Shown here piece after piece: positions 46,295 through 58,900 of a stretch of DNA of 64,000 nt. The stretch covers positions 106,711,278 through 106,775,277 of the forward strand of contig JAUPFV010000003.1 in NCBI GenBank assembly GCA_036936605.1. The letters are read 5' to 3'. The DNA comes from Limnanthes douglasii subsp. nivea. Lineage: Eukaryota; Streptophyta; Magnoliopsida; Brassicales; Limnanthaceae. Both the position numbers and the translations under genes were made by a program. The notes beneath the pieces are model-generated. The model was not told where the DNA came from and did not search any database. It saw nothing but the letters and a program-made list of their open reading frames with translations. Numbering within the stretch: the first letter of the stretch is position 1; each line of letters begins with the position of its first letter.

Positions 46295-46990
46295 CAAAAT
46301 CCTAGGCATGAATATTTGAACCGGAAACGAAAGAACCGAACTGAAGCGATTTTGGTTCCTTCGTAATACCCAAATGGTTCTAGTTTTTAATTACCCACGA
46401 TTTTCGGTTCGGAACCAAACCGAACCAAACTGAAGAACCGTGGGTACGCTTTGGGAATCGAACTCATGTATATCAACCCTAAAATTTACATTATTTAAAA
46501 ATATATTTCTATTTTCCAAAATTAGATTCCCCTAAATATATCCTCTATCACTGACCTCTGATTATCTTTTCTTTATAAAAAAAATGATAACATAGTTAAT
46601 TCAAAGTGGCAACATATTTACAAATAATTACACGTATAGACAAATTATCAACATTTATACAATTTCATAAACTTGATATCATCTCTCCTTTTCTTTATAT
46701 AACTAACATTCTTATTTAATATATTAATTTTGGATATTTTTTATATTTAGTATTTATTTATTTTTTAATCTAACATAATTTTATAGTTTTGAATTATAAA
46801 ATGAGTTTTATATCTGCTTATATTGCAGAGCATTTAAAGTATCGAAAATACCAGATTGAAACCGAATTAAATAACCATACCAAACTGCATAAAAAAGAAC
46901 CGAACCGAAACGAACTTTATTCGGTTCTTAAATGGGTACCAGTTTTGAAGAACCGAATCAAAGAACCGAATGCCCATGCCTACAAAAACC
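46295..46990. mobile_element. non-autonomous hAT element (MITE) with near-perfect 8-bp target duplication
   Basis: The element runs 46303-46982. It starts taggcatgaatatttgaacc and ends gaatgcccatgccta, whose reverse complement starts taggcatgggcattc. The flanks are caaaatcc (46295-46302) and caaaaacc (46983-46990), seven of eight bases alike. Subterminal regions are rich in gaaccgaaccgaa motifs in inverted orientation. The 117-codon plus-strand frame at its right end is a by-product of these repeats. Confidence 0.82.
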
Positions 46991-47140
46991 AATTAAATCC
47001 AACAACTCCATTAAATTCTACCACCATCCTAACCATTTACACCAAAAACTCATTCATTCCACCTACTCAATTGATTTCTACCAATATAACCAACCTCGTT
47101 TCGAAAGTCCCAATTTATGCAGGTTTTAATAAAAACAACT

Positions 47141-47260
47141 AATTCTGAGACACTATCTCGGAATCAATTTTCACTGCTAACATTTGATTTTGAGATACTC
47201 TCTTGGAATCATTTGATTAATGCAAAAACATATAATTCCGAGATACTGTCTCAGAATTAG
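47141..47260. repeat. three near-palindromes built on TTCTGAGAcactaTCTCGGAA
   Basis: Three imperfect copies (about 47141-47163, 47190-47213, 47240-47262) each form a hairpin with a stem of about 9 bp and a loop of 4-5 bases: attctgagacactatctcgg, gattttgagatactctcttg and aattccgagatactgtctca, each followed by its closing bases. Compensating changes keep some stems paired. The role is unknown. Confidence 0.6.
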
Positions 47261-47269
47261 TTGTTTCTG

Positions 47270-48060
47270 CTAAAACGTGCACAAATCAGAATTTTCAAAA
47301 TGCGTTCTTTTAAACACAGATTTTCAAGTTACATGAATATAAAACTAAAAAAAAGATTAAATTGCATTATTGGTTGATTGTGTGATGTTCTCCAGTGTTA
47401 AATCTTTTCTTTGGGTGTCTTACTCTTCCATGAATAATCTTCAAGAAATTTAAGATTGTTTTTTGTATTTAGGGTTTCATTTTGGAAGCTAAATCATATA
47501 TGTTGGATTTAATTTAGGTTAATGATGTGTTCATTAATATAAGAGTTTCATAATGGTCAATGGTATCAAATTATAAATTAGAAGGTAAAGTGAAGGCAAG
47601 ATAGTAAAAACAAGTGATTAATTAATTTATTTTGAATTATGGGGGGAATAAAAAATGTGATGGGATAAATAGCTTCACCATTTTTATATTTTTTCTATTC
47701 ACCTATTCTGATTATGAATGTCGGTTGAATTTTGATTGTATGATTTTTTTATGTTTTAGGAATCCAGTGAGTAATATGTTTGTGTGTCAATTGCACACAT
47801 TTATTTTTCACGCACGAGTATTATACTAAAGTTAACTTGGTTGAATGAGTTCAGTGCATAGGTCGTGACTTATGATGCATCGTCATCATTACATATTTGA
47901 TTATGTGACAAAGTGGGAATTTCATAGATTGTTTTATAAATAGCAAAAAAATGATATAAAAAGGTATAAATGATGTAAAAGTAGATCGTAAGTAACACAA
48001 AAATATGAGTGTCCATGTCATTTAAGAATATATCTTATAACTTCACACGTTACTTATTGA
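47270..48060. other. AT-rich stretch, no recognised gene
   Basis: One 65-codon frame (47632-47829) resembles nothing known. No repeat was recognised. Confidence 0.45.
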
Positions 48061-48064
48061 AGAC

Positions 48065-48480
48065 GAATCGTTATACGAAGACAACACAACCACTTAACAG
48101 TCTTGCACTTCGAAGGTCATTCACAAGCCGCAAAACTAAAACCAGATAAAAATGAATTGATCTATAATTATCGTTATCGGATGCACATCATATATACATT
48201 AGTCTTTGAAGAACTATAGCCTGAGAAATGTATCCAGCATACGCAACATACACAATATTTGGAAAAAAATGCGTTATGTTAAAAGTCTCACACGCAATAC
48301 TTTTTATTAAAAATAAAAGAGAAAACTTATTTAGATAACACATGAAACCGTAGGATCAGAGGTGATCACTGATTTGTTTTCCACATATTATAAAACCATT
48401 GAGTTGTTGCGTACATTTCCACAAGTACGTATCACGGACATTACTTATAAGATAATTAATTATAAAATAACACTTGGATA
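48065..48480 (+). pseudogene. second Mutator-like transposase fragment
   Basis: HNHLTVLHFEGHSQAAKLKP (about 48095-48155) matches the HNH...GHSxARRL linker of MULE transposases. The sequence around ctgagaaatgtatccagcat and ttgcgtacatttccacaagt corresponds to 6080-6110 and 6275-6305 of the relic at 5.6 kb, so both derive from one family. Only the segment around the linker and the beginning of the core survives. Confidence 0.7.
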
Positions 48481-48499
48481 AAATAATACCATTAAAAAA

Positions 48500-50030
48500 A
48501 ATCTACATCACTTCACAAACGAGAGTCAATTTAGACAACAAAATAATAAACTGGTAAGTGATATTCAATATTTAAGTTACACTTAAAAAATCAACGTTAT
48601 AATCGAACTCTTTTATTTTTATTTTATAGGGCTGATTACTCACTCAAACATAAAATATTACACCACTTCGATTTAAATTAATATCACACTTTTGGGGTTA
48701 AATTCACGCATTTCTTGATATTTATTAAACTTTTTTAAGAATCATTTGAGAAAAGTAAGTTAAGTGCTAAACATACTATAATGTTTATTATATTTTTGTA
48801 TCTTCGAGGTTTAGTATTAAAACCGACCTTCGTTATATTATTGAGTATTTATTAACATAGTAAAGTTATATGTCTTGATCAGAAAATATGTGGATGTATT
48901 GTTAAAAAAATACACAAGTTTTTTTGTACATACGAACTAGTCATGTTGGAGATAGACCATATGAGCATTCTTTAAACTTATATAATATATTTTGTTACAC
49001 CTTAGAAATTGTTTATCGTTTGAAAACCATGTTTAAATATATATTTTTTTAAACAAGAATAATTAAGACTTCTATCTCTGGTTACATGTCAAATATCCAG
49101 GCCCGTATAGGAAATAAGATGATGTAAATCTTTACTACCAAAATAAGTCATGTGGTAAAACCATAAGAACCAGTTAACATTAAAGGTATAAAAAAGACCC
49201 GCCAAACCGATAATCTAAACATGATAAATCTAATTTTGAGTATGTTCTTGACCAAACTCAGAATGGTATTATGCACTGTATAATAGGTAACATGACACAA
49301 ATAATTTTTTTTTAAAATGAAATTGTCTGGCATCGGATTAGTTAGAACCACTTAATAGCAATGTATGATATACAAATTTTTGCAAGCATGATGTCTAACA
49401 TTTTTACTCTTAAGCGGTTCCCCACCACATTCAAACCTTATAAATAAGATCATAATCGCGTTCATTTGTAGAAATAATTTTGTTCATGTAAGTAAATCAA
49501 TTTTATTATATTTGAGTACGTTAACGTTAGTTTGATTTTTATAAGTTTTTACTCTATTTTAAAGGTTCATATGTTTCCAAATGGGCTGCTACCAGAATTA
49601 TATTATATGTGGTTGCACCATTGAACATAAAAAGTAAGTGCATGAGAAGTTCTGTACTATAAAAATAAACAAATTTAGTTAGATCATGACACCTTTCTGA
49701 TTTGATTATATAATTTGTGAATCTTTTTCATGTCATGTTTGTGCTTAATTTTGTACACCAAATATGGTATTTTTTGTTTATGTTATTATACTTGGTTAAC
49801 TATGATAGTGGTCTTATTCATGTACTGTTTGAACTTAATTATGTTATATTTTAACTTGATAATGTTTGAACTTGATTATATCTAACTAAAATATGGATAA
49901 AATTATGATATATTCATCTAACATAACCCTTAACACTGCAAGTATTAAGATAATTTATGACATATGTTGATATGTTACTTAGGAATGTAGTATTATTAAT
50001 AGGGTAAGAGATATAATAAAAATTGAGCGT
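48500..50030. other. AT-rich stretch, no recognised gene
   Basis: Only short frames were seen. A few phrases such as tgtttgaacttaattatgtt recur near 49820-49880, without a clear period. Confidence 0.45.
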
Positions 50031-50036
50031 ACTGAT

Positions 50037-50210
50037 CATGTTAGCCTTATTCGACACATGTTGAGATAAAATTCGGCCTCGTAGTTCATGTCATCCTTAT
50101 ATGGTTTGTGTCAATATAATATTCAACTTTGTATATTATGTTATACTTATTTTACACGTGTTGAGATTTGATTTGGTCTCGTGGACTATGTTATCATTAT
50201 TAGATACTAT
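50037..50210. repeat. degenerate tandem repeat, period about 51 bp
   Basis: Three units begin catgttagccttatt, catgtcatccttata and atgttatacttatt and contain (a/g)tgttgagat-like and ggcctcgtag-like phrases; a fourth begins at about 50190. Coding potential is absent. Confidence 0.55.
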
Positions 50211-50599
50211 ATAAATAGAAGCATTATTCATGATGAAAATAAACCTTGGATCTAAAAAATAAAGTGGAGTTTCGTCGAAGATTCATATTCAACGGAAACC
50301 GTCAAAGAAATAGCAAAAAACATACAAGATGAATGCAAAGTATTTTTTATAAAATGCAAAATATTTTTTTAATGTAGTGGTCTACAAGAAGTACTTCATC
50401 TATGGGAAAAATCACATCGTTTCACTGTAAGCCTCATGCAGTCGTGAAGCAGTAATAACTATATGGGCTAATTAAAAAGGCTAAGAATATAACGGGTTTT
50501 CAACCTTTCATACAAAACATAACAAGTAGTGTTTAAACTTTACTCTCGTTATTATTGATGACTACAAAAATATTTGATGGGAAAAAGTGTCAAAACTAT

Positions 50600-50920
50600 T
50601 TCGAATTGAGTCACGCAGATGTTAGAGAGATAAGATAAAACATGAATTATAGAGAGAGAAACAACCAAAATAGTAAAAAAGTAATAATTGTTGAAAGGGT
50701 CTATGGTCTTATACAATCATGAAGGTGAGCCATTGGGCCTACCTAGCTAGCTTATTTTTTGTTATTACAACTTATTATTCACTAATGATAAACATTTTAC
50801 TCATTATTATACAAAATATCCTCAAAGTTACATATTTGTTGGGTTTATATTAAAAGGTTAATTATGATCCAATGTTTTACTGGTTCGATATGCGGGGTGG
50901 ATAAATCATGTTCTTATCAA
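50600..50920. mobile_element. LTR-like relic related to the Tat derivative's LTR
   Basis: The blocks gagagagaaac, agtaataatt, attattcactaatgataaac and tcaaagttacatatttgttg, and the end cttatca, occur in the same order as in the LTRs at 13663 and 18433. No flanking internal sequence or second LTR was found, so it may be a solo LTR. Confidence 0.4.
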
Positions 50921-51219
50921 TCATCACCAAAAAAATAATTAAAAAATAGTTGGATAATGTAAAGGACCACATTGCATGTAAGAGAGAAGGAAATTATAAA
51001 GATAGATGGGTTCACGTAAATAAATACATAAATTAATACATATTAAAAATTGACCTTCACTGTAAGTAGTGTTTGATGATATTATTCTTAATTATCTTAT
51101 GCCGATTATTTACCTTTAAATCAAATTTCTTATTTATCGTTGTATTTCTTATGTGGTGACTTGTTTTTGTAAGAATTTATAGGTTACCATTTTTGCGCCA
51201 CACAATTCAAGGCTATAAC

Positions 51220-51790
51220 AAAAAAACAACTTCATATCCGTACATGAGTTGTGCATCATGAGTTGAACTTTTTCAAAACATATGCACATTTATGTCAAAT
51301 TTTGGACGTTGACTTTTCAACCAAAACCATAGCTTTGCATCTAAATTGGGCATATTCATGAAACTTTTATATTTTGTGCAAAATTAACAAGGGCCAAAGT
51401 ATTGGCCTAGGTTCTCACTTGTTGTATGAAACACGTCTTCTATACTAGTACAATATGTGTGAATCCGTACTAAAATTTAGGCCCAATATATCAACCAGAC
51501 CTATAGCTTTACACATGTTATGAGAAATTTTCCTAAAAAGTTGTACAAGATGTGTGAAACTATGGTTCCAATTTGTAAATCATAGGTAAAATTTTTGGCA
51601 CAGATCTCCACATGTTGTGAAAAGTTTCAAGGCATATTTTGTAAAACATGTACGAATCTAGACCAATGTTTTGGCCTCCTAGGTTTGCACATATTGTGAG
51701 AATTTGTAAAACATGTTTCATACAATATTTTTTAAGACTATGCTAAAACTCCGGCTCAATATTTATACAAAAAGACGGAACAAATTTGAT
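51220..51790. repeat. degenerate tandem repeat, period about 90-100 bp
   Basis: Units share 'cacatgttgtgaga/a', followed by 'gtaaaacatgt.tga' and 'gg(c/t)cca.t' phrases; starts lie near 51409, 51511, 51602 and 51690, with weaker ones before. The divergence suggests an old satellite-like array. Confidence 0.5.
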
Positions 51791-51799
51791 ACATTATTT

Positions 51800-53190
51800 G
51801 AAAATATATAATTTTTTAATCCATGAAATTATTTATATCTGGCATATATCACTTGAAATAACATCTAAGTCAAAATATCATACAGTCAAAATGTTATTAT
51901 TCATCATACTTAATATAAAGATGATTACGACATATATAGTTTAACATAAAACATAGTTATAACATAAGAAATACTTAAAATACATAATAAAAATCAATAT
52001 TCATAATACGAAATAATGAAACTTACTTAAAAAATAAATTTTCGATGTGAAATACGAAGTGGTGGTCCAAAAACTCAACTTTTTGTATGGTTCACGAATG
52101 GGACACATGTCTTATTACAATAATATCACAATACTCATAGTGATGTTGGCCACATGAGTCAAACAAAGTTTTGTCTATATGTTTCATGGTTGAAAATACT
52201 ATGGTTGGATATTATATACTACAAGTTAACCTCACTTTGAATACCATGGTTGGAATATATATATATATATATATATATAAAAGTAACATATTTTATTAAT
52301 AATGAGTGACAAATAACTTTGAAATATAATATTAAGTGTCAAATAACTTTAGTACATAACAATTTGGCCAATCTCATAAGCTTAAGAAAAAAAACTAGCC
52401 TTCTGAAAATATAACCCCCAAATTTAATTTTCACATTCGAAAAATCCACCCTTAATTTGCTAAAAATAAGACTTTAATTCATTTTCCTTCTAAACTATAC
52501 TTCCTGGAAGAATACTTATAAATATAGTAAAGCTTTAGAGAATTTTTAGAGTTCAAATGTCCTTTTCGAAGTCCTTCAGGTCAAAACCATAGGTAACAAG
52601 TTAATTTTTCATTAGATTCTCGAGCTTCTTTATAAAGTTCCATCATAATAAAGTTATTTCTGTCAATTAGATTATTGGTATCTTCTTTCTTTGATAATTC
52701 ATTGACATTTCCCGGTAAATCAATAATTAACTTCCTCGACCAAAGCAGAGTTCAGATATTTGATCAGAGCTTGAAAGAGTACCGACCTCTTGAACTTTTT
52801 AGGTAAAAACTTTATATGATTCTTAGAATATTTTTCTCATGATGATTATTTTTTATTGAATATAGGTTTGATTTGAAATAATTTACTCCATAAAAAACCG
52901 ATTGATTTCTTTTCTAGAATGATCTTATTCATATTTTAGAAATCTTGATCGATTTTGATATCTGCTTCTACTTTCAAATTCTTCAATGTTTTGATTATAG
53001 TGAATTAATTACATGCAAAATTTTAAAGTCATGTATAAGTACCTGCTTCGAAACTTGTAAGTGATAATGAATGGAGAAGATAAATGTTTAAGTAATAGAT
53101 GACCCATTTCAAAGCTTCATATTAAAACTAGAGAAATCTAATATAAGATTTCTATACTGATAGCTATATCTAATTCTCTTGATTTTTTAT
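51800..53190. other. AT-rich stretch with a (TA)n microsatellite
   Basis: A run of about 11 TA dinucleotides lies at 52257-52278. Nothing else was recognised. Confidence 0.5.
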
Positions 53191-53331
53191 ACCAGATTGA
53201 CACAATCAATCTTCTAACCTTAGATAATCAACCTTAAGAATTTCAAGTAAAGTAATAGGTTTAAGTTGAGTATGAGATTGGTTTTGAGCGAAATAAAATC
53301 TCTTTTGGATTTTTAAAGATCATTTAACAAG

Positions 53332-53649
53332 CTAATCGACTACTTGATTTTGTTCTCTATCTATGTGTCTAATTATCATAATAGAATATATCGAATTCCT
53401 ATAATATTTAATAAGAGAAACAATAAACCAATGAGCTTTATTTTCCCTAAGAATTTTAATAAAGATAAGAGAATCAGATTCAATATCCAGATTCTTGATA
53501 CATTTTTCCTTACATATGAGTAACCCATCAAAGAGAGCCATACATTCTGCAATGTTAGGAGCTTGTTTACCATATATTATGTTATAAGTAACAATTATAT
53601 CACCCTTATTATACCTAATAGAACCACCACATCCTGATTCACCAGACAT
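53332..53649 (-). pseudogene. LINE RNase H domain
   Basis: The 105-codon open stretch contains GCGGSIRYNKGDIIVTYNII, then PNIAECMALFDGLLICKEKC (conserved Glu), LDIESDSLIFI (conserved Asp) and a final IDREQNQVVD (conserved Asp). This is the plant LINE RNase H (RVT_3) order, with an intact-looking fold except at the first Asp. Upstream, at about 53960-53900, IRYILPLIICWVL and SSRNKAKFREQI match the region that usually precedes it. Confidence 0.82.
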
Positions 53650-54149
53650 ACCACAAGAGCCATGTTAATTAAGCTTAAAGCTAATACTTAGAGGAAGATT
53701 TCATTTGAGAGGTAAACTAATTCCAGGCTTGATTAAATAATGGAGACATCCTAATTCAAAAGCAATTTTTTTTCATCTTTAAATCAATGTGACCTATTAA
53801 GAAGATTAGAATAATATAAGATTGAGATTATGTTCCTAGTATGATCTTTGATATATTTAGAAGTAATGATTTGTTCTCGAAATTTAGCTTTATTTCTGGA
53901 ACTCTATAATACCCAACAAATAATTAGAGGAAGAATATATCTAATGTGGATCCCTTTATCTATAAACCAAACTTAACTTCTTATAAGATGTGAGATTGTC
54001 ACGTGTCTCTCAATAAGAATTTTAAATAAACATACAAAATACTACCAAACGTCCCAAACAATATTGTAATTTACAAAAAGATGATTTTTTTTGTAGGTAG
54101 CTCCTAGAGATTTATGTTGTATTCCTCCGAAATAAGATTATGGATAATG

Positions 54150-54905
54150 TTATGTAGATCTTCTAATTACTTAAGATTTGTTTGGATTATTAAGATAGAT
54201 TTAAAATGAACCACTGTAGAGTTTCCTAATTATGATTGTTCACTTAATTAAGTGTCTTCAGCCAAGATTATTTTAATTTTATTTTTACTCATTCTTTTTT
54301 TGACAGAATTATGGAAGCTAGAAATGATTCTATCTCTATTTTTAAGCCAATTGGAACTAATTTTTTGTTAATATAAGACTTCTTCTCCAACCAAAAGTTG
54401 AATTTGATTGGCTTAAGATTTAGCAAGGGTTATTTTATCTTCCAAACATTTAGATTCCTCAAAACACCTTTCCATGAACTTGAATTCATCTTCAGCTTGA
54501 GCTAAGGCGTACAAGATATTTCCAAAAATTTCACAATTCCACTTTATAAGATATAGTTTTAACCTTTTGATTTTTTCTCCAGAATATTTGGATAGCAGAA
54601 CCAACCATTTCATCATTCCAGTTTATATCAACCATTTTAAGAAAATCTAGATGCATTGTCCATATGTTTTGAAACTTGGATGATAACTTGACTTGAATGT
54701 TATCAGTTATGATAAATATAATCAGAGGTGAATGGTCTGATCTAGTTTTGGATAGATATTTAACTTTAGTATTCTCAATTTTTTAGACTAGACTGGATTG
54801 TATTGAACTCGATCAAGCCTTTTCCATTTTCTATTATTTGTCAAAGTAAATTTTGAGCATGAAAAGCTTGCATCCTCAAGTTGACAGTCTAATATAGTGT
54901 TATTA
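54150..54905 (-). pseudogene. LINE endonuclease C-terminus and start of RT region
   Basis: LEDASFSCSKFTLTNNRKWK followed by RLDRVQYN (about 54880-54790) is the hallmark GF.GSKFTWTNNR...RLDRVL of plant L1 endonucleases. Then come SSKFQNIWTMHLDFLKMV (about 54680-54630), IKWNCEIFGNILYALAQAED (about 54550-54490) and FHNSVKKRMSKNKI (about 54310-54270), the linker that normally leads into RT. Several stops are present. Confidence 0.8.
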
Positions 54906-55799
54906 AATTCACCAATACTCCTCAAACAAAGAGTAAAATATGATAACTATCATCGAGAGTTTAAAATAACGTTCAAGTTTCCCACAACTATCCATTCTTT
55001 AGAGTTGTCTGCAAATTCTCTTAGAGAGTCCCAAATAACAATCCTCTTCTCTTTTATACATTGGTATAGAATACAGTTACCATGAGTTCTTTATCTATAT
55101 ATGAGTGCCTCACTTTTAAATTCATACATTGTTCTTGATTAGTAACTATCTCGACAATAAAATCATCTTTTCGCATAATCCAAATATTATTATTAATATT
55201 TGCTCAACTATCATGAAATCCAATTTGTTATACTAATTGATCTAATTTATCAATAGAAACCAAAGGTTCTTAATGAATAAAAAAAATAAACTTTTTCACC
55301 TTTTTGAATTGACTAAGTCCTTTTTTCCCAACCTCCTAGCATTCTAGTTTAATATACAGATAGTCATTTTGACTTTCCAACAAAAGGTCTTCCTCTCCCT
55401 TTAATTTTTATTTATTTTGGTGTATGTTGGTCCTTTGAAATATTTGACTTTAATTGTTTTTTATTTCTTACTAAGGATCTTCTTAAATTCATTACCTTCT
55501 TTTGTTTTATTTTGGACAAGACATGCTGGGAGACTACATATGGTTCCTAGAGTTGGAGAAATTGTTTCAGATGAGAAGATTAAGACAATTTCAATTTAGT
55601 GTAAGGCTTCGATAATCTCATTGTCATATATATTTTGAAATAACCTTACCTAATTCTTAAATAGGCTGGGTATTAGTAAGAGTTTCAATAGGTGCTTTAT
55701 ATTTTTTTTACCTTGGTTATTTTGTGATTTATATTTTGTTAGACTCTATAGGTTGAATAAAGTTTACTTTATCTTTTAGTATGGATCATTCCTTTATTA

Positions 55800-56994
55800 A
55801 AATTATTTTTCTACCTTTTGATCAAGCTGAATCAAACTTTTCATTATACTAAGTGTTCCCCTTTGAGTGTTATCGGTTCCTTTAGAATCTAGATCATTGA
55901 TAATGATCGATATGACCTTAAGCACCCATGTTTCCTTTTGTAAAGTAGGTTTCTGGTTATAGTTATCTAAAATTTGAATTGGTTCATGGTTTTTCTTTAA
56001 GTTTTCACAATCTTTGCGTGATGTTAGCCTTTTACAATCAGTGGCATTGTGGCCAAGGTGTAAACAGTTAGAATAATTGGGTGCCAAGTCGTTGTATACT
56101 ATGTCTTGCCAAAATCCTTCGTTATCACCAAAATCTATCCAAACTCTGTTGACCAATTTTTATGAAACATCAAGTTCCACCAAAACCTTACATCAATCAA
56201 ATTTATCTATTTTTTGTGGGAACCCAAAATTTTAAAGGATTTCCTTAAGGTTTAACAACAATATTGATAGTATCTTTGTTATATATATATATATTCAAAA
56301 AACTTGGTTAGTCTTCTTTAGACTGGGGTGATAGAGGGTTCTATTTTGGATGTTAAAGAAAGGTAACAATTTAAGTATTCTCATTGTGTGTTTACCTAAG
56401 GAACACACATCACGTTTCCATATATTCCTTAAATCATCTTTATGATCTAGTTCAATAATACATGCCTACCATCCCACCAGGAAAGAGTGTATCCACCCAA
56501 GAATCCCATGTTGTATTATTACCATTCGAGGGAAACATGTATAAAATTTACCTACTAAAGTACATTTAGAAATCGAAAGAAGACTTTCCTGATTGTGAGT
56601 CGAGAATTGGATTGCTTTATGGTATTCTTTGTCTTGGATTTGGGCGTTGACGTGATGAAATTTCTTTGTAATGACTTTTGTAGCTTTTGCATCTGTTTTA
56701 GTGTTTTGAATTTGAAGCAAATATTGGTTAGTTATGAACTTTGGTGTGGTTTTTCAAAAATTGGATTTTCTTAAACTCTATAAGTTGGGTAAAATTATAA
56801 GGTTTACTTTCTATAATATGTTCATGTAGTTGCTTGTATTGTACATGCGGAGAAAATTCTTCCAAATTTGAAACAAAAATTGATTTTAGTGTACACTTAA
56901 TAACTTTGTTTTCAAAAAGAGAGTATGATGGCAGTATGGATGTTGAAGACGACAATAGAGAAAAAGATTTGCGTGGAAGATGATCTTCATCCAT
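55800..56994 (-). pseudogene. LINE ORF1 relic (zinc-knuckle, DUF4283-like)
   Basis: The minus strand opens MDEDHLPRKSFSLLSSSTSI and continues in pieces. VNRVWIDFGDNEGFWQDIVY is followed by APNYSNCLHLGHNATDCKRL (about 56150-56030), typical of the C-terminal part of plant LINE ORF1 proteins. The CCHC knuckle lacks its first Cys. Stops and frameshifts are present. Confidence 0.7.
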
Positions 56995-56999
56995 ATTAC

Positions 57000-57870
57000 T
57001 GATGACGAACTGGACCTGGTTTCCAAACGTTTTTTTTTACGATTCAATTTTAAATCTATTTTTTTTTTTAAATAAAGTATTCGTTTTTAGTGATTTTCGT
57101 CTTGTATTTATTTATATATATTTTAACAATATTAATATTAAACTTTAAAATTAATATATAAAAAATAAAACAGGTGAAAAAAAAGTAAAACAGGATATAA
57201 CCATTAGGTATAAATGTACTTTTCTAACTATGAGTTTTTAATTAATTTATTAATTTCATCTAAGATTTAATCAAAGTTGAATCAATAAATTTATTTATTT
57301 ATTTGACTGAGGCACACTAAATTTAATTCGATTAGTTTTTAATTTTCACATACGGTCGATATAGATGGTAATCTAATTTTAAAACATAGAAAAACTTTGT
57401 TTTAGATGGGGTAATTAAGAAAGAAGCTAAAATCTAAGGTTCAGAAGAAATTTAGTTGCAAATTTGATTCTATATTTTAGCTTTTAAATCTCAGATATTC
57501 TAAAATATTTGATAGAGTTGTTTACCGACACAAAGGAGTCGGTGACACGTTGTGTTGTGTGTCTGGTCAGATTGGTTGGGATGTCAACCGAGATTAAGCA
57601 GCTCCAACCAAAGTCTGGAACCGACTCCTCCTCATGTTCGATAGTATTACACTTCAGTTTTATTTTTTATTTGTATTGGCTAATTTTCATGGTTAAATTA
57701 ATTATGAAAACAACAAAGGTAATGTTCACGAGTAGTCACGGTTGCTCGTTAAATAATAATAAAATTATTATCTTCGATTTTTTTTTACAATCATATCTTT
57801 AACTTAATTAATTTATGTTTTTTAAAACAAAAAATATTCAAAAATAATAAATATTTTTTTTAGAAAGTTA
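57000..57870. other. AT-rich stretch, no recognised gene
   Basis: A 97-codon plus-strand frame (57509-57802) has a hydrophobic segment but resembles no known family. No repeat was recognised. Confidence 0.45.
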
Positions 57871-57871
57871 C

Positions 57872-58590
57872 CAGTAAATACCTTCTCAACTATGTAATTA
57901 CCCAGTAGTACCTGCTTTTTGGATAATGTCACTTGGTATCTCGAATTGAAATTTGGACAAAAATACCCCGACCAAACATACGCGTTGGTACTTCAATGTG
58001 TTTGCAATTCTCATGATAGGATGCGAACTGTTTGCAACTCTAGATTTTCTGAACAATTCTCATGATAGGATGCGAATTGTTTGCAACTCTTAGGATTTCC
58101 TGAACAATTCTCATGATAGGATGCGAATTGTTTGCAACTCTGGGTTTCCTGAACAATTCTCATGATAGGATGCGAATTGTTTGCGACTCTCAGGATTTCC
58201 TGAACAATTCTCATGATAGGATGCGAATTGTTTGCAACTCTCAAGATTTTCTTAACAATTCTCATGATAGGATGCGAATTGTTACTGGTGAAATTTTATT
58301 TAAAAAAAATAAAAAAAAATAATCAATGGATCTAGTTTTGTTCATTTTTAAAAAACAAATGCGATGGTACTTTTATTTATTTTTTTTCAAGCTTCGGTTT
58401 GAAAGATACGGATCTTTTAAAAATAAAATAAAAGAAAAAAATAGGAAATAAATTTTTTGGTTAAGTAGTTGTTCATGAATAGTGAAAGTAGTTAGGATAT
58501 TAAAATAATGTTAGGTATTAGGCGGTAATTAGGTAGTTGAGTTTGATACAAAAAGTGACAATTGTTCCATTTTTAGATACTTGCCGATAT
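57872..58590 (-). repeat. dispersed minisatellite-bearing repeat, copy 3
   Basis: This is the same family and orientation as copy 2. It shares tggtatctcgaattgaaatt, the phrase atctagttttgttcattttt and aataatgttaggtattaggc. The left terminus is tagaaagttaccagtaaata; the right end is less well kept. The minisatellite at 57998-58285 has about six units of tcatgataggatgcgaattg followed by tttgcaactct and a variable short tail. Confidence 0.8.
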
Positions 58591-58900
58591 TTTTTACAAA
58601 GAAAAAGGAAAATTAAATTAATCAATATAAAATTAAACTAATCTAGAACTTAAATTTCCAAATAAACTTTACTAAATCGATTACTTTTCTAAAAGTGGAA
58701 ATAATAACCCCCGAGTAGTATTCTGATTGGGCCAACAAATTGGGCCATTTGATTTATATGTATCTAGCCATTGTCAATTCTACCTTAACGATATATATTC
58801 AAACTATTTTTTATTAAAAAAAGTCTATGTGTATGGCCCAGTCCGTAACAAAAAAAAATTGGATTTTGAAAGGAGAGTCCAATCAAAATACAGCTCCTAC
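58591..58900. other. spacer before the hAT element, no recognised gene
   Basis: AT-rich and non-coding. The last eight bases, gctcctac, are the expected left copy of a target duplication if the hAT element starts at 58901. Confidence 0.4.

Larger units (their letters stand above)
53200..57000 (-). mobile_element. L1-type LINE relic with the RT core deleted
   Basis: Minus-strand domains occur in LINE order: ORF1 with a zinc knuckle (about 56990-55800), the endonuclease and the region before RT (about 54900-54150), then the 3' end with a C-terminal region and RNase H (about 54040-53332). The palm of the reverse transcriptase that should lie between 54150 and 54050 is missing. No poly(A) tail or target duplication was identified. 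Confidence 0.82.

Noticed and set aside
46789..47142. 117-codon plus-strand frame as a gene
   Set aside because: It starts inside the hAT MITE and follows its gaaccgaa repeats; composition is Asn/Thr/Lys low-complexity.
50600..50920. Full-length solo LTR with target duplication
   Set aside because: No flanking 5-bp duplication was found, so it is kept only as an LTR-like relic with low confidence.
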